Below, one piece after another: positions 33,527 through 41,308 of a DNA stretch of 64,000 nt. How positions within the stretch are numbered: position 1 is the stretch's first letter; every line of letters begins with the position of its first letter. This DNA is from Fimenecus sp045632525. GTDB taxonomy: Bacteria > Bacillota > Clostridia > Oscillospirales > Acutalibacteraceae. Position numbers and translations under genes: made by a program. Under the pieces are notes generated by a model, which was given only the letters and a program-made list of their open reading frames with translations, had not been told where the DNA came from and did no database searches. The stretch lies in contig JAZQWV010000004.1 in assembly GCA_045632525.1 (NCBI GenBank), positions 1-64,000 on the forward strand, written 5' to 3'.

Positions 33527-35053
33527 TTATTCTTCAAATCTTCGGTCAAGACTTCTGTATTGAATTGCTTCTGTAATATGTTTAACATCAATTTCATCTT
33601 CACCATCTAAATCGGCAATTGTTCTAGCTATTCTTAACACTTTATCATAAGCGCGAGCCGAAAGTGAAAGTCGGTCAAATGCTGTTTTTAAAATCATAAG
33701 TGCATTTGGTGACATATAACAGTATTTCTTTGTTGCTGCAGAATCCATTTTTGCGTTGCAGGTGATTTTAGTGCCTTTAAATCTCTCGTGTTGAATTTCT
33801 CTTGCTTTTTCAACTCTATTTTTGATTTCTGCTGAAGATTCTGCTTTTTCAGTGCCTGAAAGATTTTCAAAATCAACAGGTGGCACGCTAATATGTATAT
33901 CCAATCGGTCTAAAAGCGGACCGCTGACTCTGTTGAGATATCGTTGCGCAATACCATTTGTGCAAGTGCAAGGACGCGTCGGGTGACCTAAATATCCACA
34001 GGGACAAGGGTTCATAGCACAAATCATCATAACTGAGCAAGGATATTGAAATTTAGCAGCAGCTCTTGAAATGGTAATAATTTCATCTTCTATTGGTTGA
34101 CGCAAAACTTCAAGAGTGTTTCTTGTGAATTCGGGCAATTCATCAAGGAATAAAACGCCATTATGAGCAAGGGAAACTTCACCGGGTCTTGGAATTGCTC
34201 CACCACCTGAAAGTCCGGCAGGGGATATAGTGTGATGCGGTGAACGAAATGGCCTTGACCTTAAAAGTGATACCCCGCTTGGCAAAGCACCGGCAATTGA
34301 ATAAATGTTTGTAGTTTCAATTGCTTCGTCAAATGTCATATCGGGTAAAATTGATGGCATTCTTTTTGCTAGCATACTTTTACCTGAACCGGGAGGTCCA
34401 ACCATCAACACATTATGACCACCAGCCGCGGCGATTTCTAATGCTCTTTTTACTTCTCTCTGACCACGCACATCAGAAAAGTCAGGAAGATTATCAGGAT
34501 TTCTGTATTCGTTATAATCCTGTGTTGTTACTGGTGTGATTTCATTGATTCCTGTTATGTGGTTTATAAGTTGTAGAACAGATTTTACAGGATATACTTC
34601 GATTCCTTCAACAACGGCACCTTCATTGATATTTTCAGCAGGAATAAAGATTTTCTCAATTCCGTTTTTCTTGGCACAAAGCACCATTGGTAAAACGCCA
34701 TTAATTCGTCTTAAAGTACCATCAAGTGATAATTCCCCAATAAAAGCCATACTATCATCAACGCCCTTTAATTGACCGTTTGCACAGAGTAATGCAATAA
34801 GTATGGGCAAATCATATAAAGGACCCTCTTTTTTCATATCAGCAGGGGCAAGGTTAATTGTTATTCTACTGACAGGATATTGCAAATTAGTGTTTTTAAT
34901 TGCAGAACGAACTCTTTCTTTGCTTTCTGATACAGCAGTATCAGGTAATCCAACAATGTCGAAACGTGGCATTCCACCTGAAATATCAGCCTCAACAATA
35001 ACTTTGTATGCTTCCATACCAAAAAGACCAAGACTTACAATTTTTGAAAACAA
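33527..35053 (-). CDS. comM: YifB/ComM-family AAA+ ATPase (Mg-chelatase-like)
   Basis: A cytosolic AAA+ protein of about 508 residues. Order: Lon-protease-like N-domain (GGMPRFDIVGLPDTAVSESK, ITINLAPADMKKEGPLYDL), Mg-chelatase-like ATPase with Walker A GPPGSGKSML and Walker B LFLDELPEF, a Cys cluster (CAMNPCPCGYLGHPTRPCTC), and a C-terminal lid. ComM acts in branch migration during natural transformation in Gram-negatives; its role here is unproven. The start is uncertain: TTG 35053 (MFSKIVSLGLFG) has GGAAG at eight bases; ATG 35059 is too close to that box. Confidence 0.93.
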   Translation of the reverse strand: MFSKIVSLGLFGMEAYKVIVEADISGGMPRFDIVGLPDTAVSESKERVRSAIKNTNLQYPVSRITINLAPADMKKEGPLYDLPILIALLCANGQLKGVDDSMAFIGELSLDGTLRRINGVLPMVLCAKKNGIEKIFIPAENINEGAVVEGIEVYPVKSVLQLINHITGINEITPVTTQDYNEYRNPDNLPDFSDVRGQREVKRALEIAAAGGHNVLMVGPPGSGKSMLAKRMPSILPDMTFDEAIETTNIYSIAGALPSGVSLLRSRPFRSPHHTISPAGLSGGGAIPRPGEVSLAHNGVLFLDELPEFTRNTLEVLRQPIEDEIITISRAAAKFQYPCSVMMICAMNPCPCGYLGHPTRPCTCTNGIAQRYLNRVSGPLLDRLDIHISVPPVDFENLSGTEKAESSAEIKNRVEKAREIQHERFKGTKITCNAKMDSAATKKYCYMSPNALMILKTAFDRLSLSARAYDKVLRIARTIADLDGEDEIDVKHITEAIQYRSLDRRFEE

Positions 35054-35184
35054 AATCATCACTTCCAATATAAACTGTAATAATTATACAATACAAAACA
35101 TATCTTTTTCAACATAAAAATATATATTTACTTTTAGTGTAATTTGATATAAAATATATAATAGAATTTTTTGGAGGTAGAATT

Positions 35185-36900
35185 ATGAACGATATCAATA
35201 AACTCTATGATATTTGGCTTTCTTCTGCAACTGCTGATGCTGATTTGATTCCTGAACTCAAAAGCATCAATGGTGATGAAGAAGCAATTCTTGACCGTTT
35301 TTATAAAAATCTTGAATTTGGTACAGCAGGTCTTCGTGGTGTAATCGGTGCAGGTACAAACCGAATGAATGTATATACAGTTAATCAGGCAACACAGGGT
35401 TTGGCAGATTATCTTAATGAGAGCTTTGAAAATCCATCAGTAGCTATTGCTTATGACTCAAGAATTAAATCAAAAGAATTTGCAGAGAGTGCAGCAGGTG
35501 TTCTTGCTGCAAATGGAATTAAGGTATATATCTATCCTGAACTTGTGCCAACACCAATGCTTTCTTTTGCTGTTAGAAGACTTAACTGTTCATCAGGTAT
35601 CATTATCACAGCAAGCCATAACCCATCAAAATATAATGGATTTAAATGCTATGACCCTAATGGCTATCAGATGACTGACGAAGCAGCAGAGAAGACATAT
35701 AACTATATTCAAAATATCGATATGTTCTCTGGTGTGAAAACAATGAGTTTTGACGATGCATTAGCAGAAGATATGGTTGATTTTATTGAAGATTGGCTCT
35801 ATGACGAGTTCTATGCTAAGGTTATATCAAGTCTTGTTAATCCTGATGCAATTAAAAAAGCAGGACTTAAAGTGATTTATACACCACTTAATGGTGCTGG
35901 TAATAAACCAGTTAGAAAAGTTCTTAAAAAGGCTGGCATAAAAGATGTAACGGTTGTTAAGGAACAAGAAAAACCTGATGGCAATTTCCCAACTTGTCCT
36001 TATCCAAATCCTGAAATCCGTCAAGCTTTTGAATGTGCAATTGAAACAGCCAAAGGTACTGACGCTGATTTACTTTTAGCAACTGACCCTGACTGTGACC
36101 GTGTTGGTATAGCTGTGCGTGATGGTGATGATTATGTGCTTATGACAGGTAACGAAGTGGGCGCAATGTTCACAGAATACCTTCTTTCATCACTTAAAGA
36201 GCAAAACAAACTTCCAAAAAATCCAATTGTTGTTAAAACAATCGTTACAACACCTCTTGTTGAAACAATTGCATCAGCTTATGGAGCAGAAACTGCTGAT
36301 TTGTTAACAGGCTTTAAATATATTGGCGAACTTATCACAAATCTTGAAAAGACAAATGAAGAAGACAGATTTGTCGTTGGTATGGAAGAATCTTATGGCT
36401 ATCTCCGTGGTACACATGCCCGTGATAAAGATGCTGTTGTTGCTTCATTGCTTATCTGTGAAATGGCGTCATATTATAAACTCAAAGGAATTTCACTTAA
36501 AGAGTTTATGGATGGCATCTATGAAAAATATGGTATGTATCTCAACACTCTTTTGAACTTTGCATTTGAAGGTGCAAGTGGTATGCAAAAAATGGTAGAT
36601 ATGATGGCGTCTTTGCGTGAAAATCCACCAAAGAAGATAGGGGACTTTGATGTTGTTAAAGTTGCTGACTATAAATTGAGTGCAATGAAGTCAGACGATG
36701 GCACAGAAACTACTATTGATTTGCCAAAATCAAATGTTTTGTCATATTATTTGGGTGATGGAAGCAAAGTCATTGTGCGCCCTTCGGGAACAGAACCAAA
36801 AATCAAAGCTTATATCACGGCTTGTGGTGAAACACGAAAGGTTTCAGAAGAAAAAGCAGAGATGTTAGGTAAGAGCATTTCTAAAATTTTAGGAGTATAA
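35185..36900 (+). CDS. Phosphoglucomutase / phosphomannomutase
   Basis: Alpha-D-phosphohexomutase of 571 residues interconverting hexose 1- and 6-phosphates, linking glycolysis to nucleotide sugars for envelope polymers. The phosphoserine is Ser144 in TASHNPSKYNG. The metal-binding loop is TDPDCDRVG, the sugar-binding loop is GMEESYGYLRG, and the phosphate-binding loop RPSGTEPKIK is near the C-terminus. FGTAGLRGVIGAGTNRMN at the N-terminus is typical of the PgcA-type group. TGGAGG precedes the ATG. A 31-codon membrane-peptide gene follows after two bases. Confidence 0.94.
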   Translation: MNDINKLYDIWLSSATADADLIPELKSINGDEEAILDRFYKNLEFGTAGLRGVIGAGTNRMNVYTVNQATQGLADYLNESFENPSVAIAYDSRIKSKEFAESAAGVLAANGIKVYIYPELVPTPMLSFAVRRLNCSSGIIITASHNPSKYNGFKCYDPNGYQMTDEAAEKTYNYIQNIDMFSGVKTMSFDDALAEDMVDFIEDWLYDEFYAKVISSLVNPDAIKKAGLKVIYTPLNGAGNKPVRKVLKKAGIKDVTVVKEQEKPDGNFPTCPYPNPEIRQAFECAIETAKGTDADLLLATDPDCDRVGIAVRDGDDYVLMTGNEVGAMFTEYLLSSLKEQNKLPKNPIVVKTIVTTPLVETIASAYGAETADLLTGFKYIGELITNLEKTNEEDRFVVGMEESYGYLRGTHARDKDAVVASLLICEMASYYKLKGISLKEFMDGIYEKYGMYLNTLLNFAFEGASGMQKMVDMMASLRENPPKKIGDFDVVKVADYKLSAMKSDDGTETTIDLPKSNVLSYYLGDGSKVIVRPSGTEPKIKAYITACGETRKVSEEKAEMLGKSISKILGV

Positions 36901-36902
36901 AA

Positions 36903-36998
36903 ATGAATAGAAATTTCTTTGTGAAAGCAGTTGCAATATTTCTCGCAGCGATTATGCTTTTGAGCACAGCTACAGTTTTATTACAAATATTTATGTAA
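36903..36998 (+). CDS. 31-residue single-helix membrane peptide, Prli42-like
   Basis: A 31-codon ORF starting two bases after the phosphoglucomutase stop, with AGGAG seven bases before its ATG. It encodes a short basic N-terminus (MNRNFFVK) and one membrane helix (AVAIFLAAIMLLSTATVLLQ). Length, topology and the AxMLLST block resemble Prli42 (DUF4044), a Firmicutes membrane peptide anchoring the stressosome in Listeria. This assignment is by pattern only. A terminator follows at once, so it is the final gene of the transcript. Confidence 0.65.
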   Translation: MNRNFFVKAVAIFLAAIMLLSTATVLLQIFM

Positions 36999-37001
36999 TC
37001 T

Positions 37002-37036
37002 AAAAAGAACCACAATTGTGGTTCTTTTTGTTTTTA
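37002..37036 (+). terminator. Intrinsic terminator
   Basis: AAAAAGAACCACAA pairs with TTGTGGTTCTTTTT, then GTTTTT. It ends the phosphoglucomutase transcript. Confidence 0.9.
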
Positions 37037-37071
37037 TATGTCGATTTATGAAAATTACACAAAAATTTTAG

Positions 37072-37099
37072 TTGACTTTTAATTTTTTTGTGATATAAT
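37072..37099 (+). promoter_or_regulatory. SigA-type promoter of the SigH-like gene
   Basis: TTGACT (37072-37077) and TATAAT (37094-37099) with a 16-base spacer. Confidence 0.72.
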
Positions 37100-37149
37100 T
37101 TGAGTAATATAAATCTATATAAGTGTCAATATATTCAGAGGTGAATTTT

Positions 37150-37701
37150 TTGGAAGAAAACTTACTCGTCTCAAAGGCAAAAGGTGGAGACAGTAATGCA
37201 TTAACAGCTTTAATACAGCGTTATTCTGAAACAGTTCTTCAAAAATCACTTTCTTTTAAGAAAATAAGTGGCATTGAAAATGAAGATTTGTATCAAGAGG
37301 GGATGTTGGGTCTTCTCTCTGCGGTTTATTCCTTTGATGAGTCAAAGGGTGTGTTGTTTTCTACATACGCTACAACTCTTATCACTCGAAAAATGCTTTC
37401 AGCATTACGAACTGCAAATAAAAAGAGCAATTTGCCATTGGATTCTTATGTTTCTATTGATGAAAAATGTGACATTCGTTCTTTTTCACCAACACCTGAA
37501 GAATTGTTGATGTTTAATGAAGAAATTGATTCAATCATTTCTTTTGTTAACAACAATCTTTCAAAAACCGAGAAAAAAGTGTTTAGACTTAATTTGCTTG
37601 GTTTAAGTTATAATGAAATTGCAGAGATTCTTGATTGCACTGAAAAGTCTGTTGACAATGCGTTGCAAAGAATACGCAAGAAAATCCGCAGTATCAAATA
37701 A
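37150..37701 (+). CDS. Sigma-70 family factor of the SigH (Spo0H) type
   Basis: A 183-residue alternative sigma factor. Region 2 is visible as DLYQEGMLGLLSAVYSFDES and FSTYATTLITRKMLSALR, followed by NLPLDSYVSID, which matches the SigH linker. Region 4 has LSKTEKKVFRLNLLGLSYNEIAEIL and a helix-turn-helix. SigH starts the sporulation and competence programme in Bacillus. The TTG at 37150 is chosen because AGAGGTG lies seven bases upstream; a GTG nine codons earlier lacks such a box. It is somewhat shorter than Bacillus SigH (218 residues). Confidence 0.82.
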   Translation: MEENLLVSKAKGGDSNALTALIQRYSETVLQKSLSFKKISGIENEDLYQEGMLGLLSAVYSFDESKGVLFSTYATTLITRKMLSALRTANKKSNLPLDSYVSIDEKCDIRSFSPTPEELLMFNEEIDSIISFVNNNLSKTEKKVFRLNLLGLSYNEIAEILDCTEKSVDNALQRIRKKIRSIK

Positions 37702-37737
37702 ATGCCCTTTGGGTAAAATAATAAGCGAGGTAGCAAA

Positions 37738-38013
37738 ATGTACGAAGACAAAACTCTTACCTGCAAAGATTGTGGAAACGAATTTGTTTTTACAGCAGGT
37801 GAACAGGAATTTTATGCAGAGAAAGGATTTGTGAATGAACCACAGAGATGCAAAGAATGCCGTGTAGCACGCAAGAATGCAATCCGTGGCGCAAAAGAAT
37901 ATCACACAGCAGTTTGTGCTTCATGTGGTGGCGAGGCAAAAATTCCTTTCCTTCCAAAAGATGACAGACCTGTTTATTGCAGTGAATGCTTTGCTAAAAT
38001 GAAGGGCGAATAA
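37738..38013 (+). CDS. Zinc-ribbon protein (zf-trcl type)
   Basis: A 91-residue protein with two predicted zinc ribbons: CKDCGNEFVFTAGEQEFY with CKECR, and CASCGG with CSECF. This is the pattern of the 'probable zinc-binding' family often mislabelled as cytochrome C551. Function is unknown. GCGAGG precedes the ATG. It lies 36 bases after the SigH-like gene without a terminator between, so it is probably co-transcribed. A terminator follows. Confidence 0.82.
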   Translation: MYEDKTLTCKDCGNEFVFTAGEQEFYAEKGFVNEPQRCKECRVARKNAIRGAKEYHTAVCASCGGEAKIPFLPKDDRPVYCSECFAKMKGE

Positions 38014-38025
38014 TTCAAAGTGATT

Positions 38026-38067
38026 AGCACGAGATTCACTTGGGAATTTCGTGCTTCTTTATTTTTT
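38026..38067 (+). terminator. Intrinsic terminator
   Basis: AGCACGAGATT (38026-38036) pairs with AATTTCGTGCT (38045-38055), then TCTTTATTTTTT. Confidence 0.82.
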
Positions 38068-38201
38068 CATAACTTTTTAATAATTAAATTCGATTTAGTA
38101 AGTGGAACAGGAGATTGACTACTATTTTTAAAGGGAGTGTTTCCAATGCACCATTCAATAAAGTGCTATTTTAAATTTATTATTAAGGAGAGTAATTAAA
38201 T

Positions 38202-38867
38202 ATGAAAAAAATAATTTGTGTTATTATGGCAATAGTGATTATATGTTCTTGTAGCCTTCCTTGTTTTGCGGTTAGTTCACAAGACGAGAATTTATTTACA
38301 TATACATTCCCAGATGGAACAGTTGTAGAATATTATATGGATGAAGATGGTCATCCATATAATTACAGAGATGAAGAAAAGGTATTTATTAATTTGCCTT
38401 TAGAACAATTCATTGTTACTGATAAAACAATAATTGACGAAGTAAAGAGAGTTTCTTTACAATCACAAAATCCTAATTTTAGAAGTGAACCGACAGTCTA
38501 TGAAGACATCTCAAATATTCAAGGTAGCCTGCAATCTCCATCATATACTCGGTCGGTATCGTTTGATAATTATCAAACTTTTACAACTCCATGGATTAAG
38601 ATTAGTGCTAGGCATGCAGTTTTACATTTCAGAACTGATAATGTTCAAAGCACATCCATTTTAAACAAAAAAGTTTCGTTCGTATTAAGGTGGTATTATA
38701 TTGATATGGATGTCGTGACGCAAGAGATATATAATGATATAGATTGTAGAAGAGTTGCTGGACAACCTTTTGATTATCTTACACAACAAAGGTATTGTCA
38801 ATTTGCTTTACTGATTCCAGACAAAGTAACTTCATACACTGCGGTTATTTGGACAACAGCAGGTTAG
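38202..38867 (+). CDS. Secreted protein of unknown function (DGTVVEYY paralogue 1)
   Basis: A 221-residue exported protein: signal peptide to about residue 25 (ending CSLPCFA), then a short domain of about 45 residues (FTYTFPDGTVVEYYMDEDG, HPYNY, LPLEQFIVTD) shared with the next gene, then a beta-rich unrecognised region (TPWIKISARHAVLHFRTD, KVSFVLRWYYIDMD). AAGGAG precedes the ATG. A 17-codon ORF ends two bases before this start. It has no cell-wall sorting signal or lipobox, so it is probably released or held by partners. Confidence 0.7.
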   Translation: MKKIICVIMAIVIICSCSLPCFAVSSQDENLFTYTFPDGTVVEYYMDEDGHPYNYRDEEKVFINLPLEQFIVTDKTIIDEVKRVSLQSQNPNFRSEPTVYEDISNIQGSLQSPSYTRSVSFDNYQTFTTPWIKISARHAVLHFRTDNVQSTSILNKKVSFVLRWYYIDMDVVTQEIYNDIDCRRVAGQPFDYLTQQRYCQFALLIPDKVTSYTAVIWTTAG

Positions 38868-38882
38868 AAAGGAGTCATTTCT

Positions 38883-39188
38883 ATGACAAAAAAAAGAAAA
38901 ATAAGCATAGTGTTTTTAGCTGTGTTGTCAATAATTCTTATTTCAATTATTGCTGTTTCGATTTTTTATCCACAACTTTTTACACGCGATGGCGAACTAT
39001 ACACTTATGTATTTGACGATGGGACAGTAGTAGAATATTATATCGATGAAGATGGTCATCCTTACAACTATAAAAATGGTAAAAAAGTTTATAAAAGTTT
39101 GCCATTAGAACAGTTTATAATTAAAGACCAGGATTCTGTAGATAAGATTAAAAATGAGATGGAGTCAAATCAAGTTGATTTATCATAA
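38883..39188 (+). CDS. Membrane-anchored protein (DGTVVEYY paralogue 2)
   Basis: A 101-residue protein with one N-terminal membrane helix (IVFLAVLSIILISIIAVSIF) and an outside domain that repeats the shared block of the preceding gene: YTYVFDDGTVVEYYIDEDG, HPYNY, then LPLEQFIIKD. It lacks the C-terminal region of paralogue 1. AAGGAG precedes the ATG, and the gap to the upstream gene is 15 bases, so both are on one transcript. The pair looks like a duplication, with one copy secreted and the other kept at the membrane. Function unknown. Confidence 0.7.
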   Translation: MTKKRKISIVFLAVLSIILISIIAVSIFYPQLFTRDGELYTYVFDDGTVVEYYIDEDGHPYNYKNGKKVYKSLPLEQFIIKDQDSVDKIKNEMESNQVDLS

Positions 39189-39286
39189 TTTAAAACACTA
39201 ATAGTTTGCTCAATGAATACTTGATATTAAGATTTTATTTTGAATAAACATATTACATTTTGCCAAACTATGTTCGGGTGAAAAAT

Positions 39287-39640
39287 ATGATTTTCTTAAA
39301 AGCATTTTTAGTTGGTGGCATTATTTGTGTAATAGGTCAGTTGTTGATAGATTTAACAAAACTGACTCCTGCAAGAATATTAGTATCATTTGTAGTTATT
39401 GGCGTAATATTAGGTGGATTAGGAATATACGAGCCAATAGTTGATTGGGCAGGCGCGGGGGCAACTGTTCCCCTGACAGGCTTTGGAAATACTCTTGTTC
39501 AGGGCACAAAAGAAGCCATAAAAGAAAAAGGTGCTTTGGGTATTGTTTCAGGGCCAATTTCTGCTGCATCAGTAGGAATAACCGTCGCGATGCTTTGTGG
39601 ACTCATAGCATCATTTGTAACAAAGCCTAAATCCAAATAA
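39287..39640 (+). CDS. spoVAE: Stage V sporulation protein AE
   Basis: A 117-residue protein with three to four membrane segments, matching SpoVAE (SpoVAEb): IFLKAFLVGGIICVIGQLLID, GGLGIYEPIVDWAGAGATVPLTGFG, and GPISAASVGITVAMLCGLIASF. SpoVA proteins form the inner-membrane channel for dipicolinic acid in the forespore and during germination. The start at 39287 has GGGTG upstream; the longer frame begins without a box. It is normally last in a spoVAC-D-E operon; here C and D are absent and two unknown genes precede it. Confidence 0.9.
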   Translation: MIFLKAFLVGGIICVIGQLLIDLTKLTPARILVSFVVIGVILGGLGIYEPIVDWAGAGATVPLTGFGNTLVQGTKEAIKEKGALGIVSGPISAASVGITVAMLCGLIASFVTKPKSK

Positions 39641-39643
39641 AAA

Positions 39644-39676
39644 AACAGGACTGAATATTCAGTCCTGTTATCTTTT
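39644..39676. terminator. Bidirectional intrinsic terminator
   Basis: Perfect palindrome AACAGGACTGAAT / ATTCAGTCCTGTT. On the minus strand it is followed by T7, on the plus strand by ATCTTTT. It separates spoVAE and the convergent small gene. Confidence 0.88.
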
Positions 39677-39687
39677 GTAATTAGTTC

Positions 39688-39867
39688 TTAAGCAACTGTT
39701 TCTGAAACAAATGTATCATCACAGAATGAACATGAAACATAATTTTCAGCGTCATTGCCGATTACAACTCTTTTACTGTCAACATACTTTTTAATAATAA
39801 CATATGCAGCAACTGCAACAGCTGCGATAGCAGCGATAATAGCGATAACTTTCAAAGCCTTTTTCAT
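39688..39867 (-). CDS. 59-residue membrane peptide with CSFC motif
   Basis: A short ORF with a strong GGAGG ribosome binding site. It encodes a basic N-terminus (MKKALK), one membrane helix rich in Ala, Ile and Val (residues 7-25), a KKYVDSKR turn and an acidic C-terminal part with CSFCDDTF. The Cys-X2-Cys could bind metal or be redox-active. It lies downstream of rpsT on the same strand, about 110 bases after it, behind the rpsT terminator, so it may have its own promoter. Not recognised as a known family. Confidence 0.65.
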   Translation of the reverse strand: MKKALKVIAIIAAIAAVAVAAYVIIKKYVDSKRVVIGNDAENYVSCSFCDDTFVSETVA

Positions 39868-39932
39868 AAGAATAAACCTCCGATTAAATCTTTATTTAAT
39901 TATACACAAGAAGTTTAAAAAAGTCAATAAAG

Positions 39933-39960
39933 AAAAATGCCGAAGACTTTCGTCAACGGC
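39933..39960 (-). terminator. Probable terminator of rpsT
   Basis: On the minus strand GCCG..GAC / GTC..CGGC with a small internal loop, closing loop GAAA, followed by ATTTTT. Confidence 0.65.
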
Positions 39961-39978
39961 AAAGAACTACGTAATTAA

Positions 39979-40236
39979 TTAAGCCTTGTTAAGCTTTGTA
40001 ACGAGAGCAGACTTTTTACGAGCTGCATTATTCTTATGAAGAAGACCCTTAGCAGCAGCCTGGTCGATTTTCTTAACAGCAACTTTTACAAGCTCATCTT
40101 TATCTGCAGCATTTGTTTCAATAGCAAGGTTTGCTTTTTTGATAGCTGTTTTGAGAGCTGAGTTAGCTGACTTGTTACGCTGTGCCTTTGTCTTGTTAAC
40201 GAGAACACGCTTTTTAGCTGATTTAATATTTGGCAT
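39979..40236 (-). CDS. rpsT: 30S ribosomal protein S20
   Basis: An 85-residue basic protein that binds 16S rRNA early in 30S assembly. Typical features: MPNIKSAKKRVLVNKTKAQRN at the start and KKIDQAAAKGLLHKNNAARKKS towards the end. A strong GGAGG box precedes the ATG. It is transcribed alone from a SigA promoter and diverges from gpr; the rpsT-gpr divergence is also common in other Firmicutes. Confidence 0.97.
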   Translation of the reverse strand: MPNIKSAKKRVLVNKTKAQRNKSANSALKTAIKKANLAIETNAADKDELVKVAVKKIDQAAAKGLLHKNNAARKKSALVTKLNKA

Positions 40237-40269
40237 ATTCGTTACACCTCCTTCGCATTACAGATACAT

Positions 40270-40298
40270 ATATTAGCACGAAACAAAATAAAAATCAA
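40270..40298 (-). promoter_or_regulatory. SigA-type promoter of rpsT
   Basis: On the minus strand TTGATT (40298-40293) and TAATAT (40275-40270) with a 17-base spacer. Confidence 0.7.
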
Positions 40299-40379
40299 GT
40301 TTTTTTTACAAAATGACTATATTTTTTTGCGTGGTCAATAATAAAGATGAAAAATAGTAATTTTATATGGAGAAAAACA

Positions 40380-41252
40380 ATGATTTATAGAACAGATTTA
40401 GCCCTTGAGCGACACGAAATGCTTAATAAAGAGCGAGTGCAAGGCGTGCATTCTGAGACTAAACAAAAAGATGACGCTACAATAACTCTTGTTGAAGTTC
40501 TAGACGATATTGGAGAAAAACAAGTCGGCAAACCAAAAGGGAAATATTATACGGTAGATGTGCCTGAATTTTCACACGAAACCGAATTGCTGGATGGCAG
40601 ATTAAAAGCACTCACAGAAGTTATAAGTGAACTGCTACCTAAAGGCGAAAACTCTGTTTTAGTGGTTGGCGTTGGTAATGATAATATAACTCCCGATGCA
40701 TTAGGTCCTTTGTGTGCAGGACAGATATTTTCAACAAGACACATAGAAGCAGAAGTTTCAAAAGAACTTAAGTTGCCAAAATTTAATCCCGTAGCGTCAA
40801 TTTCAACTGGTGTGCTAGGTCAAACAGGCATTGAAACTGCTGAGTATATCAAAGGAATTGTTGATTTAATCAAACCACAGGCAGTCATTGCAGTTGATGC
40901 GTTAGCTTCAAGAAAACTGTCACGATTAGGTAAAACTGTTCAGTTATCAGATACAGGCATTTCCCCAGGCGCAGGTGTTGGTAATAACCGCGCTAGAATT
41001 GACGAGCATTTTCTTGGTGTGCCTGTTATCGCAATTGGTATTCCAACAGTTGTTGATGGTAAAACTCTTGTTTACGACTTGGTAGAGAATAATAAACAAA
41101 TTGAAAATATATCAAAAGAAGCAGAAACTGTTATGGTAACCCCAAGGGACATTGATATGATTATAAAAAGAGCGTCAAGACTTCTTGCGTTGAGCATAAA
41201 TTGTGCATTACAACCACATATTGAGCCTGAATTTTTATTATCTTTAATGTAG
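40380..41252 (+). CDS. gpr: Germination protease GPR
   Basis: Spore endopeptidase of 290 residues that degrades small acid-soluble spore proteins on germination. It begins with the propeptide-like IYRTDLALERHEM (the mature start in relatives follows this TDLA-type site). Conserved blocks are VLVVGVGNDNITPDALGP, STGVLGQTGIETAEYIKGI, DALASRKLSRLGKTVQLSDTG, SPGAGVGNNR and VIAIGIPTVVDG. GGAG lies eight bases before the ATG at 40380; a longer in-frame start has no box. It precedes spoIIP by 56 bases, the conserved gpr-spoIIP order. Its substrate type is encoded at 48710. Confidence 0.96.
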   Translation: MIYRTDLALERHEMLNKERVQGVHSETKQKDDATITLVEVLDDIGEKQVGKPKGKYYTVDVPEFSHETELLDGRLKALTEVISELLPKGENSVLVVGVGNDNITPDALGPLCAGQIFSTRHIEAEVSKELKLPKFNPVASISTGVLGQTGIETAEYIKGIVDLIKPQAVIAVDALASRKLSRLGKTVQLSDTGISPGAGVGNNRARIDEHFLGVPVIAIGIPTVVDGKTLVYDLVENNKQIENISKEAETVMVTPRDIDMIIKRASRLLALSINCALQPHIEPEFLLSLM

Positions 41253-41308
41253 CATTTTTTAGTTTTTCCTTTCATAAAATTAATAAAAAATATGAAAGGA
41301 ATGACGCT

